DNA of 64,000 bases, from positions 3,770,913 through 3,834,912 of the forward strand of contig NC_051131.1 in assembly GCF_014839805.1 (NCBI RefSeq), read 5' to 3'. Source of the DNA: Manduca sexta (Eukaryota; Arthropoda; Insecta; Lepidoptera; Sphingidae). Below, piece after piece: positions 32,536 through 44,950 of this stretch. Under the pieces are notes generated by a model. The model had not been told where the DNA came from. It saw only the letters and a list, made by a program, of their open reading frames with translations, and searched no databases. Within the stretch, counting starts at the first letter, position 1. Every line of letters starts with the position of its first letter. The position numbers and the translations under genes are program-made.

Positions 32536-33900
32536 GAATAAATAGAAGATAAAAATGTGCACCAATAGGTCTTATCACTAAAAAGCGATTTCTTCCAGAC
32601 AACCTAATATATTATAAAGAGACTTATATTTATAACCAACTAAACAAGGGGTGTAGACTTAACAATTCAACTTAAAAATAAATAAATAATAATTTGAATT
32701 GATTTGTAAATAAACATTGGTGTAGCTACGGGTTTTCTATTGCAGAGAGTAAAAGAAAGCTCGTCGAATTCAATGATGCACCACTCGAGACTCCTGTAAA
32801 TCCCAAGCTTTTCGTAGAATGGGCAAAGACGTTTCTACGGTGCACCGGCCATCCTTTACCCCCTACCTACGCCCATGGGAATAGCCCCTTTATTGCACCG
32901 GAGGTGGAAACTACGATTACTAACAAAATTTTTCTTTGTTTAAATTTTTCTAACTAAATTAAAAAAAAAAATATTATATTTTTTGATGTCAATTGATATT
33001 TTGGAAAATAACATGTTCCTTCATTGAAATCATATTTCATACTAGTTGTGCCCTCATTGTCTGCTTGGACTTCGATCTATTTCAGCCCTTTATACTTTTT
33101 CTGATACACCTCTATGTAACGCAGAATACGCGCGACGTTTGAGGCCCGCCTTCCTCATTTCTGTCCCCGACTTACCCTATAAGTAAACCAAAATAAAGAT
33201 TAATATTTTTCAGTTATTGCATTTGGAATCTAATTGCTATTGACATGTTCCGTCAACTAACATTTGCGTAAACAGAAAAATAGAAGAAAATTTTAATCAT
33301 TGTTTTATGTTCTGTTACATTTTCCTCGTGTCTTCCAGGTATTTATCCCGAAAATATTTACTGTACCGACGCGGAAAATTGAGAATTGCATCATATGTAG
33401 AAATAGACAGAGCTAAGTATTAAAAAAAAACAAAAATAGGCCATCGAACAATTTATTTTCTTAAGGTTAAGCCTCTAGAGTCTACATGTTATGTAGACAT
33501 ATAATACTATATAGTAAGAATATTACGTGGTAGTATCAAATATAAATCTCTATAAAACAAATAATTAATTAAAAGCAAAATATTATTTATGGCATATTGC
33601 TGGCAAAAGTCTTCAGTAATAAAACAAAAGTAGGAGTATCGCGGATGACTACGAGAGAGCGTCTGTATTTCTTCCGCTCCTCCGGGAATCAGACCGAAGA
33701 ATATCATTTTAATAATTGTTTTACTTAACGGCCTATGTTTAGTGTTTGTATAACAAAGATTTCGCTGTTTCAATTTCTTGTGGTAATATTTAATTTCTGT
33801 TTGAAAAGTGTAAGGAAATAACAGTTTTCTTTTACTGTGGGTGAATACTTACTTAATGTATTACTAGATATTAATTTGATGGAAGTATATAAATAAACTG
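32536..33900. other. Non-coding stretch, nothing firm
   Basis: A pyrimidine tract ending TTGCAG near 32745 precedes a more GC-rich 150 bp (32750-32900), which could be an exon or an old repeat. I see no convincing reading frame. The rest is AT-rich. Confidence 0.4.
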
Positions 33901-33902
33901 CT

Positions 33903-34145
33903 AATCGACTGTCTCGGTAGCGTAGTTGTATTACGGTATGACTGTGGCGGTGACGCCTCGGGTTCAATTCCCGAGTCGGAAAAAGTGATATGTTTTTTCA
34001 CTTAGTATTAGCCTAGGGTCTGGAATTTGTGCCCGATATGGCGGTATACTCGCCCCCTATCACATCACGGGACGGAATACACGTCTTGGTAAAGGGTGCA
34101 CTAGTTGCGCCTCCTCTAAGGCATTAAAGGCGTGAGTATGCGTTT
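33903..34145 (+). mobile_element. tRNA-derived SINE (family of 7267-7521)
   Basis: A-box-like CGGTAGCGTAGTTG, B box GGTTCAATTCCC and the body motif GGAATTTGTGCCCGATATGG align with the first copy. No target duplication is visible. Confidence 0.75.
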
Positions 34146-34327
34146 AATCAATTTAAATGAACTTTAATACATAGTTAGACTTAATCCTTCATTAACATAG
34201 ACTACTTTTATCGCAAAAACAAACAGTGGGGATTTGTTCCCGGTAAACGACTTGCTAGCGCTAAGACGCAAGATACAGCTAGTAAAACATACAAGAACCA
34301 ACATAATCCCTACGAAATGTTCAGCAT

Positions 34328-34498
34328 GTTAGGTTAGTTGTTTCCTAAGTTGGTCAAGTAGTAACAGGGGAACTATAAAAATACTGGAGTGGTGCACACG
34401 CGGGTACGCCGATAGTGTTATTGTGACCGACCGACTGAATAAACAGAGGCGAAAGATCGTAGGGTCGCCTTTGTCCCTCTTTGTTTTCCTTATCAGAT
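34328..34498 (+). promoter_or_regulatory. Possible solo LTR or core promoter
   Basis: It begins TGTTAGGTTAG, has a TATA-like CTATAAAAAT at 34373-34382 and an AATAAA at 34438-34443, and ends CTTATCA near 34498. The layout resembles a small LTR, but no second copy or target duplication supports it. Confidence 0.25.
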
Positions 34499-34677
34499 GA
34501 CGTTATTTCTAAGCGATAAGTGTAAAGAGCTTCAGTCCTTTTTATGTATGTACAAAATAAACATGTTTTTCTTGGTATTTTTTTTATCTTGGACGTTTAT
34601 TGAGATACATGCTTGCTAAAAAACTTCGTGTTGCGTTATTTATGTGTATGAAAATACTTGTGGTACGTTTTCTTGCT

Positions 34678-34888
34678 AGTGGTAGGATATTTTATATCCG
34701 CCTGTATAGCAACCACTGTACATAAGGTATTAAAATCCGCCATAGTGGCCGACGTGCGTCGCGTTCCGGTATCAGCTTGTGTATATCCAATTCTGGCCGG
34801 CATAATTGTGTCAACTGTCGGGGGTAATCTCTCGTCAGTCGACATTTTATTGGACCCTACTCCACTTATCATCAGGTGTAGTGTGAGT
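34678..34888 (-). repeat. Dispersed repeat 'P' copy
   Basis: The reverse complement matches 5441-5665 (CACCTGATGATAAGTGGAG start; ATAAAATATCCTACC end). Frames of about 90 codons on both strands are by-products. Confidence 0.6.
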
Positions 34889-34951
34889 GTGCTATTCCTA
34901 TATAAAAAAAACATGATTATTACGTGATTTGTTATACTTATTAGATATTTG

Positions 34952-35289
34952 CAGTCTTACTTATAAACTCGTTTTATGTTTTAATCAACTGCTTTGCCAC
35001 CGTTTATCAAAAAAAATACTTATAAGCTTGTTATAGCGTTAAGAGGTGGTTAAGCATTGCTTAAATAGCTGTCAAAATTAAACATCGCCGGTAATTAATA
35101 GTCTTACTTATAAAAATTCGCAAAGCTATGCTTAGTTAAAACACAAATTTGCTCGATCAGCTGTAACTCAAAACTCGCCATCATGCTTCTTTATTAGTTT
35201 TAAACTAGGAAAGTGGTGACATTTTTGACAGCTATTTAAGCAATACTTAATCACCTCTTAACGCTCAAACAATTTTATAAGTAAGACTG
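34952..35289. mobile_element. MITE, 338 bp
   Basis: CAGTCTTACTTATAAA at 34952 is mirrored by TTTATAAGTAAGACTG ending at 35289 (one mismatch). Inner inverted blocks (GCGTTAAGAGGTGGTTAAGC and its complement near 35231-35265) extend the fold. Confidence 0.75.
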
Positions 35290-35357
35290 AAGTTTAAGAG
35301 CCGACTAGTCAAGTCGTAACTAAGCATAGCTTTGCGTTTTTTTTTTAAGTAATACTG
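35100..35357. mobile_element. Second inverted pair interlocked with the MITE
   Basis: AGTCTTACTTATAAAAATTC then GCAAAGCTATGCTTAGTTA at 35100-35138 is mirrored at 35317-35357, with the same terminal motif. One arm lies inside the first MITE and the other outside it. Confidence 0.65.
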
Positions 35358-38300
35358 TTGATATTTATGTCTTACAGCACTGCAGGTTAATAAACAAACG
35401 TTGCGTAACTCGCTATCTACATTCGTCAGAATTCGTTCCGATAATAAACGATATTGAAGGAAAATATGAACTTAAAATATTGAACAGACGACCTCTTGAA
35501 AATAAATATTGACAGAGAAATAATTGGACCGAATACAATCCACTGTGATGCTCGAATAACGGAATTTATTAACACGAAAAATTAAACTTGCCGTCTGTTT
35601 ATGAGGAAAAGTTCGTGAAACAATATGGAAATCGTGTATGCAGTTTTTTAACGGCAAAAAACGTGATGTGCAATTTTTTGCTCGCCGACAGCTGGCTTTA
35701 GACGCATCAGAAATTGCTTTCGGCTTTTTCCGATATACGAATTCCAATAATAAAACCTATAATGGGTTTTCTGCAAAACGGATAAATCTGCCAAGATTAT
35801 TCAGACAAGGAATGAAAAAATTCGTACGGTCGCACAGAGTGGATGACGTATGGGTTATGACGCGTTTCATGCTCGTATTGTTACTGTAATACAAGTTCTG
35901 TTTTCTATAATGTACCGCTAATTCAATTACAATAAAAACTCTCACAGAATTTATAATTATTAGCCTATTTAATTATTCATATAAAGAATTCAACTCACCA
36001 AAGCGGATAGGGTTGAATAGAAAGATCTGACACAAGCAAATAATAATAGAAAGAGTTATAAACGTAGAAATAATGTATAAATAAGGGAAGAAATAACGTC
36101 ACTAAACATTAATAGTCACGCCCTGGAACTGTTACAAGTTTATCTTCATCTTCTAATTGCTCGGGGCCGGTGAGCATGATATGCATCGATATAGCACGCT
36201 CCTATCCATGTGTGTATCTATATTTATCTGTCTTCTACGTCTGAGTTCATAGAGTTCATTTTTAATTACATTTCCAGGACGTTTGAATTAGATTTTAATA
36301 CTTCAACAAATGTTTTCCTTTGTTAATTATATTGGCATTTATTCTGGGAAAGGATTTTCATGTGCTGCCAGGATCAAACATAATATTGTGTTAATATATT
36401 GTTATAATTTAAATTTATAATTACAAAACAGAAGTGCTACGTCAACTTTCACTCCAAAGATTCTAAAAAGACTGACAAGCTAAGTATGAAATAAAAAAGC
36501 CGTTGAAACATACCCCTTTCGGTTTTCCTTCTCTGTTGCCATGGGAATACCTATTGAGGATAAATTTTCACGAAAGCATCGAATTTCGTTTAGGTTTTCG
36601 AGGTTGTGTTTAATTAAATTATATTTTGTTTGTTTTACGAACAACAACATCCCTAGGGAGTAGGACGTTATTGGAAAATAAATCTTGCGATAACTGTGAT
36701 TTGTGTTTGATTGGCTCGCCATAACGAAGTATAATAGGGTTTAAAATAAAATGTAGATGTAACGAGACGGTATTTTAAATGCTTTAATATCGATATACAT
36801 ATACATATCGAGGCCTTGTTATGACCAATACAAATACAGGGTAATTATGACATAGCGTTATTAAATGAAATCAGGTACTAATTTGCTTGAAAATATTTAT
36901 TTTCAATTAGTTACTTGAACCAAAGATATAAATAAGAAAGTGTAAGTTTGGAACAAAATAAATATGATCAAAAAAAATATTTTCACACATCCTAATGCCA
37001 CTACTACTCTCAGAGAATTCGTTGCAGCGGCATCCCACTTTCAGCTAGAAATACACTCTCGAACACACCATATTCACACTAAGCTACAAAATGGTAAAAA
37101 ATCAGAAATGAAAACCTGGACAAACGTGAAAATATTAATTATTCATTCATTTCAAATAAAACACATAATGTTATTATTATGTGTAGAGACAGTAGGAGGG
37201 GAGTGGAACACTTATAAAATACTAAAATAGTTGTAAACTATTATATGTGGGAGGCCTTTTATATTTGGAAATCAAAAAAAAAATTAAATCTTAAATTCAA
37301 TCCAGCTACTATATTATTAGTTTGAATCGGACACAGATAACACAAACAAACACCAATTAACTGATTACATTAAACAACTGGTATTTACTGTAAAGCGAAT
37401 CTTAGTTGTTAATGGAGCTAACCGTAATTTGTTACATAATACTGTATTAAAAAAAATAATTAAGGATTTCAAATAAGTTTTAATATCTAAATCGGTTTTG
37501 GCGAACAATAAAAGATCAAAACTTACTCTAAAATATTTAAATAGGTTTGTCATAAAGTTAAATTCTTGAGATAAAAATACCCTAAATATAAAATTCAAAT
37601 GACGAGTGATCAGCAATAATTTAGGGCCTTCCTTATGTATTTTATCAAAACATAATCAGTATTTGGTTTCTTAAACTTTCAAATTATATGCCGTCAAAAC
37701 AACGGGTACTTGACACCATCAATATGTATGTAGTATGTACTGCTTGCCACACATTAGTAACGTTTATTACCACGGCATTAGTTTTTCTACCATCTTTCTG
37801 AAGTTTCATCAGATTCGCAGAGATTTACGCGTAGCGAAACGAGGCGAAACGATTACACGCTCGCCACGGCTTCCCGTTGCGTTGATAATGAAGGAGAGCT
37901 AGATCGAATAACGTATATTTAGGTTGCGTCAAAGTAAATTGCTAACTAGACAGGGTAAGCAATGACATAAAATAAAAAAAATAAAAACTGTGAATCGCTT
38001 TTTTAACAGTATAAAATGTATATTACCAATAATTACAGAATACAATTTTAGTTCATATTTGACTACGTCCAACCAGAGTGAATAATAGAATAGTCGCTAC
38101 GTAACATTGCTTCTCTTCTGCCAGGCTGTCTGCAGCCGAATATTTCCGGAAATTACTTAACGATGTCATATAAAATATATCCTGCCACTACCAAACTCTT
38201 TCACGCGGGCGAATCCGCTAACAAAACTTGTAAAATAATAATATCAACCTTGAATTGCCTTAGAGAATTATATTACACGATGAATACAACTGGTAGGCAC

Positions 38301-38950
38301 GTACATTCTCTATTACTGAAATAGTTCTTACCCTATCACGCTGGCTTAGGGCAGTTCCGAAGATCACAGGCCTTTCATTATTGTAAGACCTATTTAAGAC
38401 TTAGAAGCAATGAAAAGTCGGATTCAGATTACGTAACACTGCATCATTCGCTCATAAAGATTGGCATCACGTATTCACACTCCTTTCTAAACAGCCATTA
38501 AGTGAAACTTCCATAAAAATATGCTCTCGAGATGTACGGACGCTTCCGGCACTTGGAAATTTTTATGTTTTTATGTCTTTATTATACATGAGGTTTTTGA
38601 AACATCTCCAAAATAAAAATACATGCACTTTAACATCTTTTTAAAAAATGTATGAATGGATTACTTACATTTTTCTGAGCCGTGGTATTCGTTTAAGTTG
38701 TATAAATAAATCTCGTGTCCTTAAGTTAATTTGCTTTTCAGTGCGTGATAGACGAGCTTTGAAGTCGCGGTTTTGAAGAACGCGTACTTACTCGGCTCGA
38801 CATCGGCGAAACATGGCAGACTTTCTCATACTGCTTCTTCATATATTATGAAAAAAAGGAAACGAAGGTGTAATTGGAGCGTGTGGGTAAAGGAACAATT
38901 GTAATAATTGACGGCCGAAAGAGAGCGTTTATAACATTTTTATTTATTTT
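35358..38950. other. Mostly AT-rich non-coding DNA
   Basis: No credible gene. A decayed Helitron 3' end (CACGCGGGCGAATCCGCTAA) lies at 38199-38235. The 91-codon (35472-35747) and 88-codon (36964-37230) frames have no recognisable domains. Confidence 0.5.
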
Positions 38951-38956
38951 TATGTG

Positions 38957-39178
38957 GCCATGGCAAAGTGACCTGACTGTACCTGATGGTAAGTGAAGTT
39001 AGGCCCAATAGAATGTAAGGTTCCCCTCTACAGTCGCTACAATTATGACGGCCTATTGGAACCTGATATAGAAAGCTTGATCCCGAAATGTGACACTAAC
39101 GTGGGCCCCTACGATAGGTTTTAACATCTTGTACGGTAGTCGCTATCCGGACGGATATAAAATATATCCTACCACCAG
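38957..39178 (+). repeat. Dispersed repeat 'P' copy
   Basis: GTACCTGATGGTAAGTGAAG start and ACGGATATAAAATATATCCT end match the family. Confidence 0.6.
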
Positions 39179-39620
39179 CAAAATATGCCTATTAGTAAAA
39201 TTTTAAACGTTGGTGACCTTGCTCGGAGATTTTAAAGTATGTTTGGTGACATACAGGCGAGAAAGGTCGTTAAGCCACAACGCGAACGTCTATCATCCGC
39301 TTTAGGATCTTATGTTAACGATTTGTATGTTAAAATGTTATTTAACGTCTTCCTTTAGTATAAGAGAACTCTTCATTAAGAATTGTGTTGTATATTATCT
39401 TATTAACTAGACATATACGTACAAATATATGGTTGTATTATCGCATATTTCTATATTGGACAAGAAAGAATTATTAATTAAAATTAGTTAACTTGATTAT
39501 TTGTAGCATGTTTTTGTGAACGAGCTAAATTGATTACTTAATATATATATATATATATATATAGCCTTTATTTCCATGCCTTACAATATAAAAGTAAATA
39601 AAATAAAATGGTTATGATAT

Positions 39621-42520
39621 TCAAGAAGACGTGGTCCCTTCTCGGGTATAGGCCTCCTCCAACTGTCTCCATACTTTCCTATCTATTGCCTTCTGAGTCC
39701 AATCTGTGCCGGCAGTTTTAAGTATCTCGTCCACCCAGCGGTCTTTGGGTTTTCCTGCCCTTCTAGTTCCGCTTGGGCCTGTCCATGTGGTTACGCGTTT
39801 TGTCCATCTGTTGTCTGTAGTCCGGGCAATGTGCCCTGCCCATTTCCATTTTAATCTTTTAGCGTGTTGTACTGCGTCTATTATTTTAGTTTTTCTCCTT
39901 ATATTATCGCTATTTTGTTTGTCTTTGAGCTTGATTCCTAGAACACTTCGCTCCATTGCACGTTGGCAAGAGCGTATTTTGTTTTTGATTTTGTTGGTGT
40001 AAATCCAAGTTTGAGCACCATATAATAAGCACGGCAGCAAGCAAGAGTCCAAGACCTTTTTTTTCAACTTTAGTGGGAGTTTTGACTTTAATATTTCTTG
40101 GAAGCCCCAATATTTCTTCCAAGTAATGCTAATTCTACGTTCTACTTCCTCTTCGTGTCTTGTTTTTTTGAGAGCTATTTGCTTACCAAGGTAAATATAG
40201 TCGTCTACATATTCTATGCGTGCCTCGTTTACCGTTATAGGTCTCTGATAGCTATTTGTGGCGACTTTTGATTTCATGGTATTCAGTTGTAACCCAACGC
40301 TTTGGTTGGCTCTTGTTTAGCTCTTCAAGCATCTTTTCCAGCTGATTTGAAGTGTTCGCGAAGAGTATGATATCATCTGCGAAGCGCAGGTTACTTAGGC
40401 ACTCTGTACCAATTAGTATCCCTTTGTTATTCCAATCTAAATCCTTCATGACGTTTTGGAGTACAGATATAAATAATTTGGGTGATAACGGGTCTCCTTG
40501 CTTTACTCCTCTTCGTATGTAGAATGTTGGTCCGAGTCTATCTAGTTTTATTCTACTTATACTTTTTTCGTATATGTCTTTGATTATATTTATATATATG
40601 GTTGGTATATTTTGTTGTATCAGTGCTTGCCAGATGCTTGCATGGGATATTGAATCGAATGCTTTCGCGTAATCGATATATGCGAGGTAGAGCGGACGAT
40701 TAAATTCCAGGTGTTTTTCCACTACTTGGTCTAGTGTGTGGATATGATCCATAGTTGAATATCCCGGACGGAACCCGGCTTGTTCCACTGGTTGATTTGC
40801 CTCTATGATTGGCGCTATTCGTTTTCCTAAGCACGAGGCGAACAATTTGTACATGGACGGCAATAGGCTAATCGGTCTATAATTATTGATATCTGAAGGA
40901 CTTCCTTTTTTGTATAGCAAAATAATTCGAGATTCTCCCCAGTTTTTAGGTATCTCTTGTCTTTCCAGTATGATGTTGAAAAGAGTTGTGATGTGGTCTA
41001 TTAGTACGTATTTCCCGATTTTCAGGCCTCGTTGGGGATGTTATCGGGACCCGGGCTTTTTCATTCTTTAGTTTTTCTAATTGTTCCATTATTTCGCTGC
41101 TCTTAAAAGGCGCAATTGTATTATCTAATTCTATTTCGAATTTTATATACTCCTTAACGGCATTGTTTTCACTTTGATAGAGATCTCGATAGAAATCCGA
41201 GGCAATGTTAATAAGGTTTTCTCTTGTTTGTGATTTACTCGTTGTGGTCGGATCATTCAGAGTGAGTATCCACTTTTTCTCGGTGTTTAATTTTTTGTAA
41301 GCTTTTTTTTGACTTCCTGTAGTGATTAGGTATTTTTCTATTACTTCCATTCTGTGGTTTTCGTAGTCTTTTTTTAACATTTTATTTGTGGCTTTGTAAA
41401 GGGCTGAGAGTTCCTTTTTTTCGTCTTTGTTTTTAGCTGTATTTGACTGAAGTGCAATACGTTTTCTGAGGAGGTGTTTTGTTTCTTCTGTTAGTATGTC
41501 CTTTGATATTTTTCTTGAGCTGACTGATTCGAGGCTTTGTTTGATGGCCGTCTCTAGCTTCAGATAAAACGACTCTACATCTTCTCCGTTTTCCCACTGT
41601 ATTGACTTTGATTTGTCTATCAGAGCCGCGTGATACGCCTGTTGGTTTACGTCGTGTGATAGATCAGCTTGAGTTCCTTTGAAAGATGCTCTGCTTTTCC
41701 TCAGGTTCTGTAATTGCAGTGTGCCTCTTAGTAGTCTGTGGTCACTAGGAAAAATACTATTTTTTAAAACTTCGATGTTAGAGAATAGCTTTGGACTGTT
41801 GCTTAGAATATAGTCAATTTGGTTTTTGTAATGTTTATCAGGGGTAGTCCAAGTCCAGAGGTTTTTTACGTTTTTCCTGAATAGTGTGTTTATGATTTTA
41901 AATTTGTTATTTAATGCATATTGTAATAGCCTGTTGCCTCTATTGTTCCTTTCACCATAGCAATATGGTCCAATAATAAAATTTTCGGTGGGTTTCCTTT
42001 GTCCTATTTTTGCGTTGAAGTCTCCCATTAAAATTACTTTTCCTCTTGCCAGGTTTTGGGCCTCTTCGATTTGATTATAAAAAGCTTCTATTTCTTCTTC
42101 TGGTGCTTCAGAAGTCGGAGCATAGATTTGGATTATAGAAATTGTTACTGTTTCAAATTTCATGTTTAGTAGGCAGACTCTATCTGATATGCCAATGTAA
42201 TTTTCAATATTGTTTTTGTATTTACTTTTAATTAAAAATCCAACGCCATTCTGTCCTTGGATCTTTCCTGTATAACAGAAGATATGGTTTTCTTCCTCAA
42301 TAATTTCATTTCTTTTCCTTCTGATTTCCGATAATCCTATAATATCATATTTTATATTGGACAGTGAGTATATCAGTAGTGCCATTCGCTGTGGTGAGAG
42401 TAGTGATCGAACATTATAAGTACAGATGTAAATATTGTGACGGGTTGGAGGGTTGTAGTCGTTCTCTCCCGCGGTGACTGGCCGTATTGGGAGAGGAGGA
42501 GGTGGGGCCGGTGTTATTTG
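39621..42520 (-). pseudogene. LINE ORF2: APE endonuclease and reverse transcriptase, frameshifted
   Basis: ORF2 would cut the target DNA and reverse-transcribe the element's RNA at the nick. The endonuclease comes first: TYNVRSL and GLSEIR, then IQIYAPTS, GDFNAKIG, the IDYIL block and SDHRLL. The reverse transcriptase follows: NYRPISLL, YIDYAKAFDS, the GVKQGDPLSP block and the catalytic FADD. The tail has YGAQTW and a HIARTTDNRW region typical of RTE-like proteins (often annotated as craniofacial development protein 2). The frame runs directly on from ORF1 after its TAG. Two single-C deletions (about 41050-41056 and 41024-41027, between the two domains) and one inserted base (about 40311-40316) break it, so this copy is dead. 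Expected length is about 966 residues. The clade (RTE or Proto2) is inferred from motifs. Confidence 0.88.
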
Positions 42521-43333
42521 CTATTTCGGTATTGTTGTTGTAGGGCTCGGTTGTTGCGGTTGCTCAGTTGTTTTTTTGGAAGGCAATTGCAAAGTCGGTT
42601 GTCTTAGAACGTAGTTATCCATGTATTTTGTTTTATTAATCTTCGTAGGTTTTTCTTTTCCATTTCCAGGCTTAGATCTCGCTGTTTCTGGTGACTCTGA
42701 CAGAGCTCTTTTCTTTTTATCGTAGCTCCTGTTCTCGGTTAGTTGTTTTCGATCCTTAAGGATTACTATTTTATCATATTTGATAATCGCCGGTCTGCCT
42801 TGCTCTCTTTCCTTATTAACTTCTACTTGGAGCTCCTTGCGCTTGTTCAGAATTTCGGATGGGAAGTATTCCTTAATGTAATATGGTGTTGAATCTAGCT
42901 TTTTTTTATTTTTTAGGATTTTTATTTTGAGCCCCATTGTAGTTAACGTAATTATTATTGGTCTCACATTATCTCCTTTTTTGCCAAGCCTTCTTGCACT
43001 TTCAATGTTGTTGCTGTCGCATTTGATATTTAGATTGTTGTTTATGATGGCAAGAACTTGTTTCTCTAAATCCCAATAACTTTTCTCGTTTTCAGCAGCT
43101 CCAAATATAACTATATTTCTCTGGCTCAAGGTTCTCTCGAGGTTGCTTATTTTTATGTTCTGAGTTTCCAATTTTTGTTCCAAAAGTGCATATTTAGTTT
43201 CCAGGTGTTCAAATTTTTCGTTAATGTTTTTGTTAATTGTGTCTTTGATATCCTCCTGCATGCCGTGCATGTCGACTCTCTGCTGTTCCATCTCCTGTTG
43301 CATTTTTATTAACATACTTTTTATTTCTTCCAT
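42521..43333 (-). CDS. LINE ORF1: coiled-coil nucleic-acid-binding protein (270 aa)
   Basis: The reading frame is intact. Residues 1-90 form a heptad-rich coiled coil (MEEIKSMLIKMQQEMEQQ start) that would trimerise or multimerise the protein. The middle (RNIVIFG at about residue 92, then SARRLG and RPIIITL) looks like the RNA-recognition fold of L1-type ORF1 proteins, followed by a basic region with YYIKEYFPSEILNKRKEL. The C-terminus is Lys/Pro/Gln-rich and disordered. It probably coats the element's RNA. The start is the first ATG of the open frame and is followed at once by the coiled coil. The stop is TAG at 42521-42523, after which the same frame stays open into ORF2. Confidence 0.85.
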   Translation of the reverse strand: MEEIKSMLIKMQQEMEQQRVDMHGMQEDIKDTINKNINEKFEHLETKYALLEQKLETQNIKISNLERTLSQRNIVIFGAAENEKSYWDLEKQVLAIINNNLNIKCDSNNIESARRLGKKGDNVRPIIITLTTMGLKIKILKNKKKLDSTPYYIKEYFPSEILNKRKELQVEVNKEREQGRPAIIKYDKIVILKDRKQLTENRSYDKKKRALSESPETARSKPGNGKEKPTKINKTKYMDNYVLRQPTLQLPSKKTTEQPQQPSPTTTIPK

Positions 43334-43893
43334 CTTGTTTCAATGATTGTAATAACAGTTTTGTGGTTATTAATTTTATTGAGGTTCACTGCCCTCTTGT
43401 GGTGAGTAGTGATAACGCTATATGCGTTCGATATGGCAGTTATCTATAGATGACTTAGTGGTAAGTTCTGCTATTCCACGGTAGATGTCGCCGGGAGTAA
43501 CGGTGTTATGTTGATGACGTGATGATATGTAATTTGGTCAACGGATAACCTCAAATATTTTGTTATTTAAATCACTTGTGTTTTTAGTCTTGTTTCCACT
43601 TAAATATGATACAGGTTCCTCAAAATTATTGTCTTTTGTGTTTCTTGATCACAATCACTTTGAAAAAGGGAAAAAAAAGTCACTGGTCCGGTTCGATGAC
43701 CCAAAGCACATTTACGCTGTTATCACAAGTCTTTCACGTTTATTTTTTTAATACTTCATATTGTCCTTGTAGTTTGTGGCACTTTTTAATGTTTCACTTG
43801 TGTTTCAGCTAGTTTTTGTTACTAAAAGTAATTAATTTTAGCTACAAATCACGGAGCCGATGTAAACACTGGCACATTTGAAAAATATAGTAA
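43334..43893 (-). promoter_or_regulatory. 5' leader of the RTE-like LINE
   Basis: About 560 bp lies between the target duplication and ORF1. It would contain the internal promoter of an autonomous LINE. I see no particular motif; short frames here are spurious. Confidence 0.5.
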
Positions 43894-43939
43894 TATTTGT
43901 AGCATGTTTTTGTGAACGAGCTAAATTGATTACTTAATA

Positions 43940-44950
43940 CTTATAGCATATTTTTCAACAAAGTTTTCCATTTTTGCCATTTTATAGTTAGATGACAACT
44001 TATAAAAATTATCAACACATATATTTACATTGCGTATTTTACGAGAAATTACGATTTATTTTCCCTGTTTTCGTTCTCTAGCTTCAATAATACTCGTTTT
44101 AAAAATACTGGCACAATTGGTGGTAAATTTTAAAAACTTTGAACTATCTTTTTAATAGTTAAAATGCAGTCACACCCACCGACCAGCTAATTTACAGCTA
44201 TTGTCGCAATCGAGTAGCAAACGTGGTTTATATTGAAGCTCCTCATTTATATGTTCCCGCAGTTTAGTTGCATATGCATACTTAATATCGTATAGCACCA
44301 TTTCATTACTCCACGACGTTACAACGCGTTAAATTTACTTTCATTTCTTTGAGAATAATGAACGATTTAATTTTGTATCATTATATTCCTTATAACTAAT
44401 AAAGTGCCGTATCATTTATATGTTAAATATACAATGGGCCAATTCTAATAAAATACATTTATGGGTAAAACAACAGGTCTATAAATTTAAATTATATGAG
44501 TTATTCCAACAATGTTTGAAATAATATATCAAATTCAGAGGTAGCTTTTAATGAATATATTAGCGAGGATATATCGAGATATATTGCTATAAAACATTAT
44601 CTATTTTATAGCTAAACGCGCACTCGTATTAATTAATCAACCACCAACTTATTACAGGGTAGTTATGAATTAATTTGTTCCACTGAATATTATGGAAACT
44701 GAAATCTGATTTTACGATCCAAACCTGGAGCTTATTTAATTATTCCCAGATATATTCTAAGTACTTAAACGTACACACTATTTATTAACGACTTATCAAT
44801 GAAATTATTTAGTTATTTATTTGATCGTAAATGGAGATTAAAAGTGTAATGGCAGCCTAATCTGATCGAACACTATCATATTCATGTAAGTGCCACAGTT
44901 TAACTTTGTCGAAAAGGTTCGTTTGTGAACAATGGTTTTAAGTGTCACAA
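43940..44950. other. AT-rich non-coding stretch, nothing recognised
   Basis: No ORF, RNA gene or known repeat. Confidence 0.5.

Larger units (their letters stand above)
39498..43939 (-). mobile_element. Full-length RTE-like LINE with 46 bp target duplication
   Basis: The element (39544-43893, 4.35 kb) is flanked by a perfect 46 bp repeat starting TATTTGTAGCATG (39498-39543 and 43894-43939). It encodes ORF1 and ORF2 on the minus strand and ends in a TA microsatellite instead of poly(A), as RTE-type elements often do. The 5' leader is about 560 bp. The identical target duplication indicates a young insertion, although ORF2 is already broken by three single-base shifts. Confidence 0.92.

Noticed and set aside
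35472..35889. Overlapping 91- and 83-codon frames as a gene pair
   Set aside because: They overlap on opposite strands, with no splice context, motifs or family resemblance.
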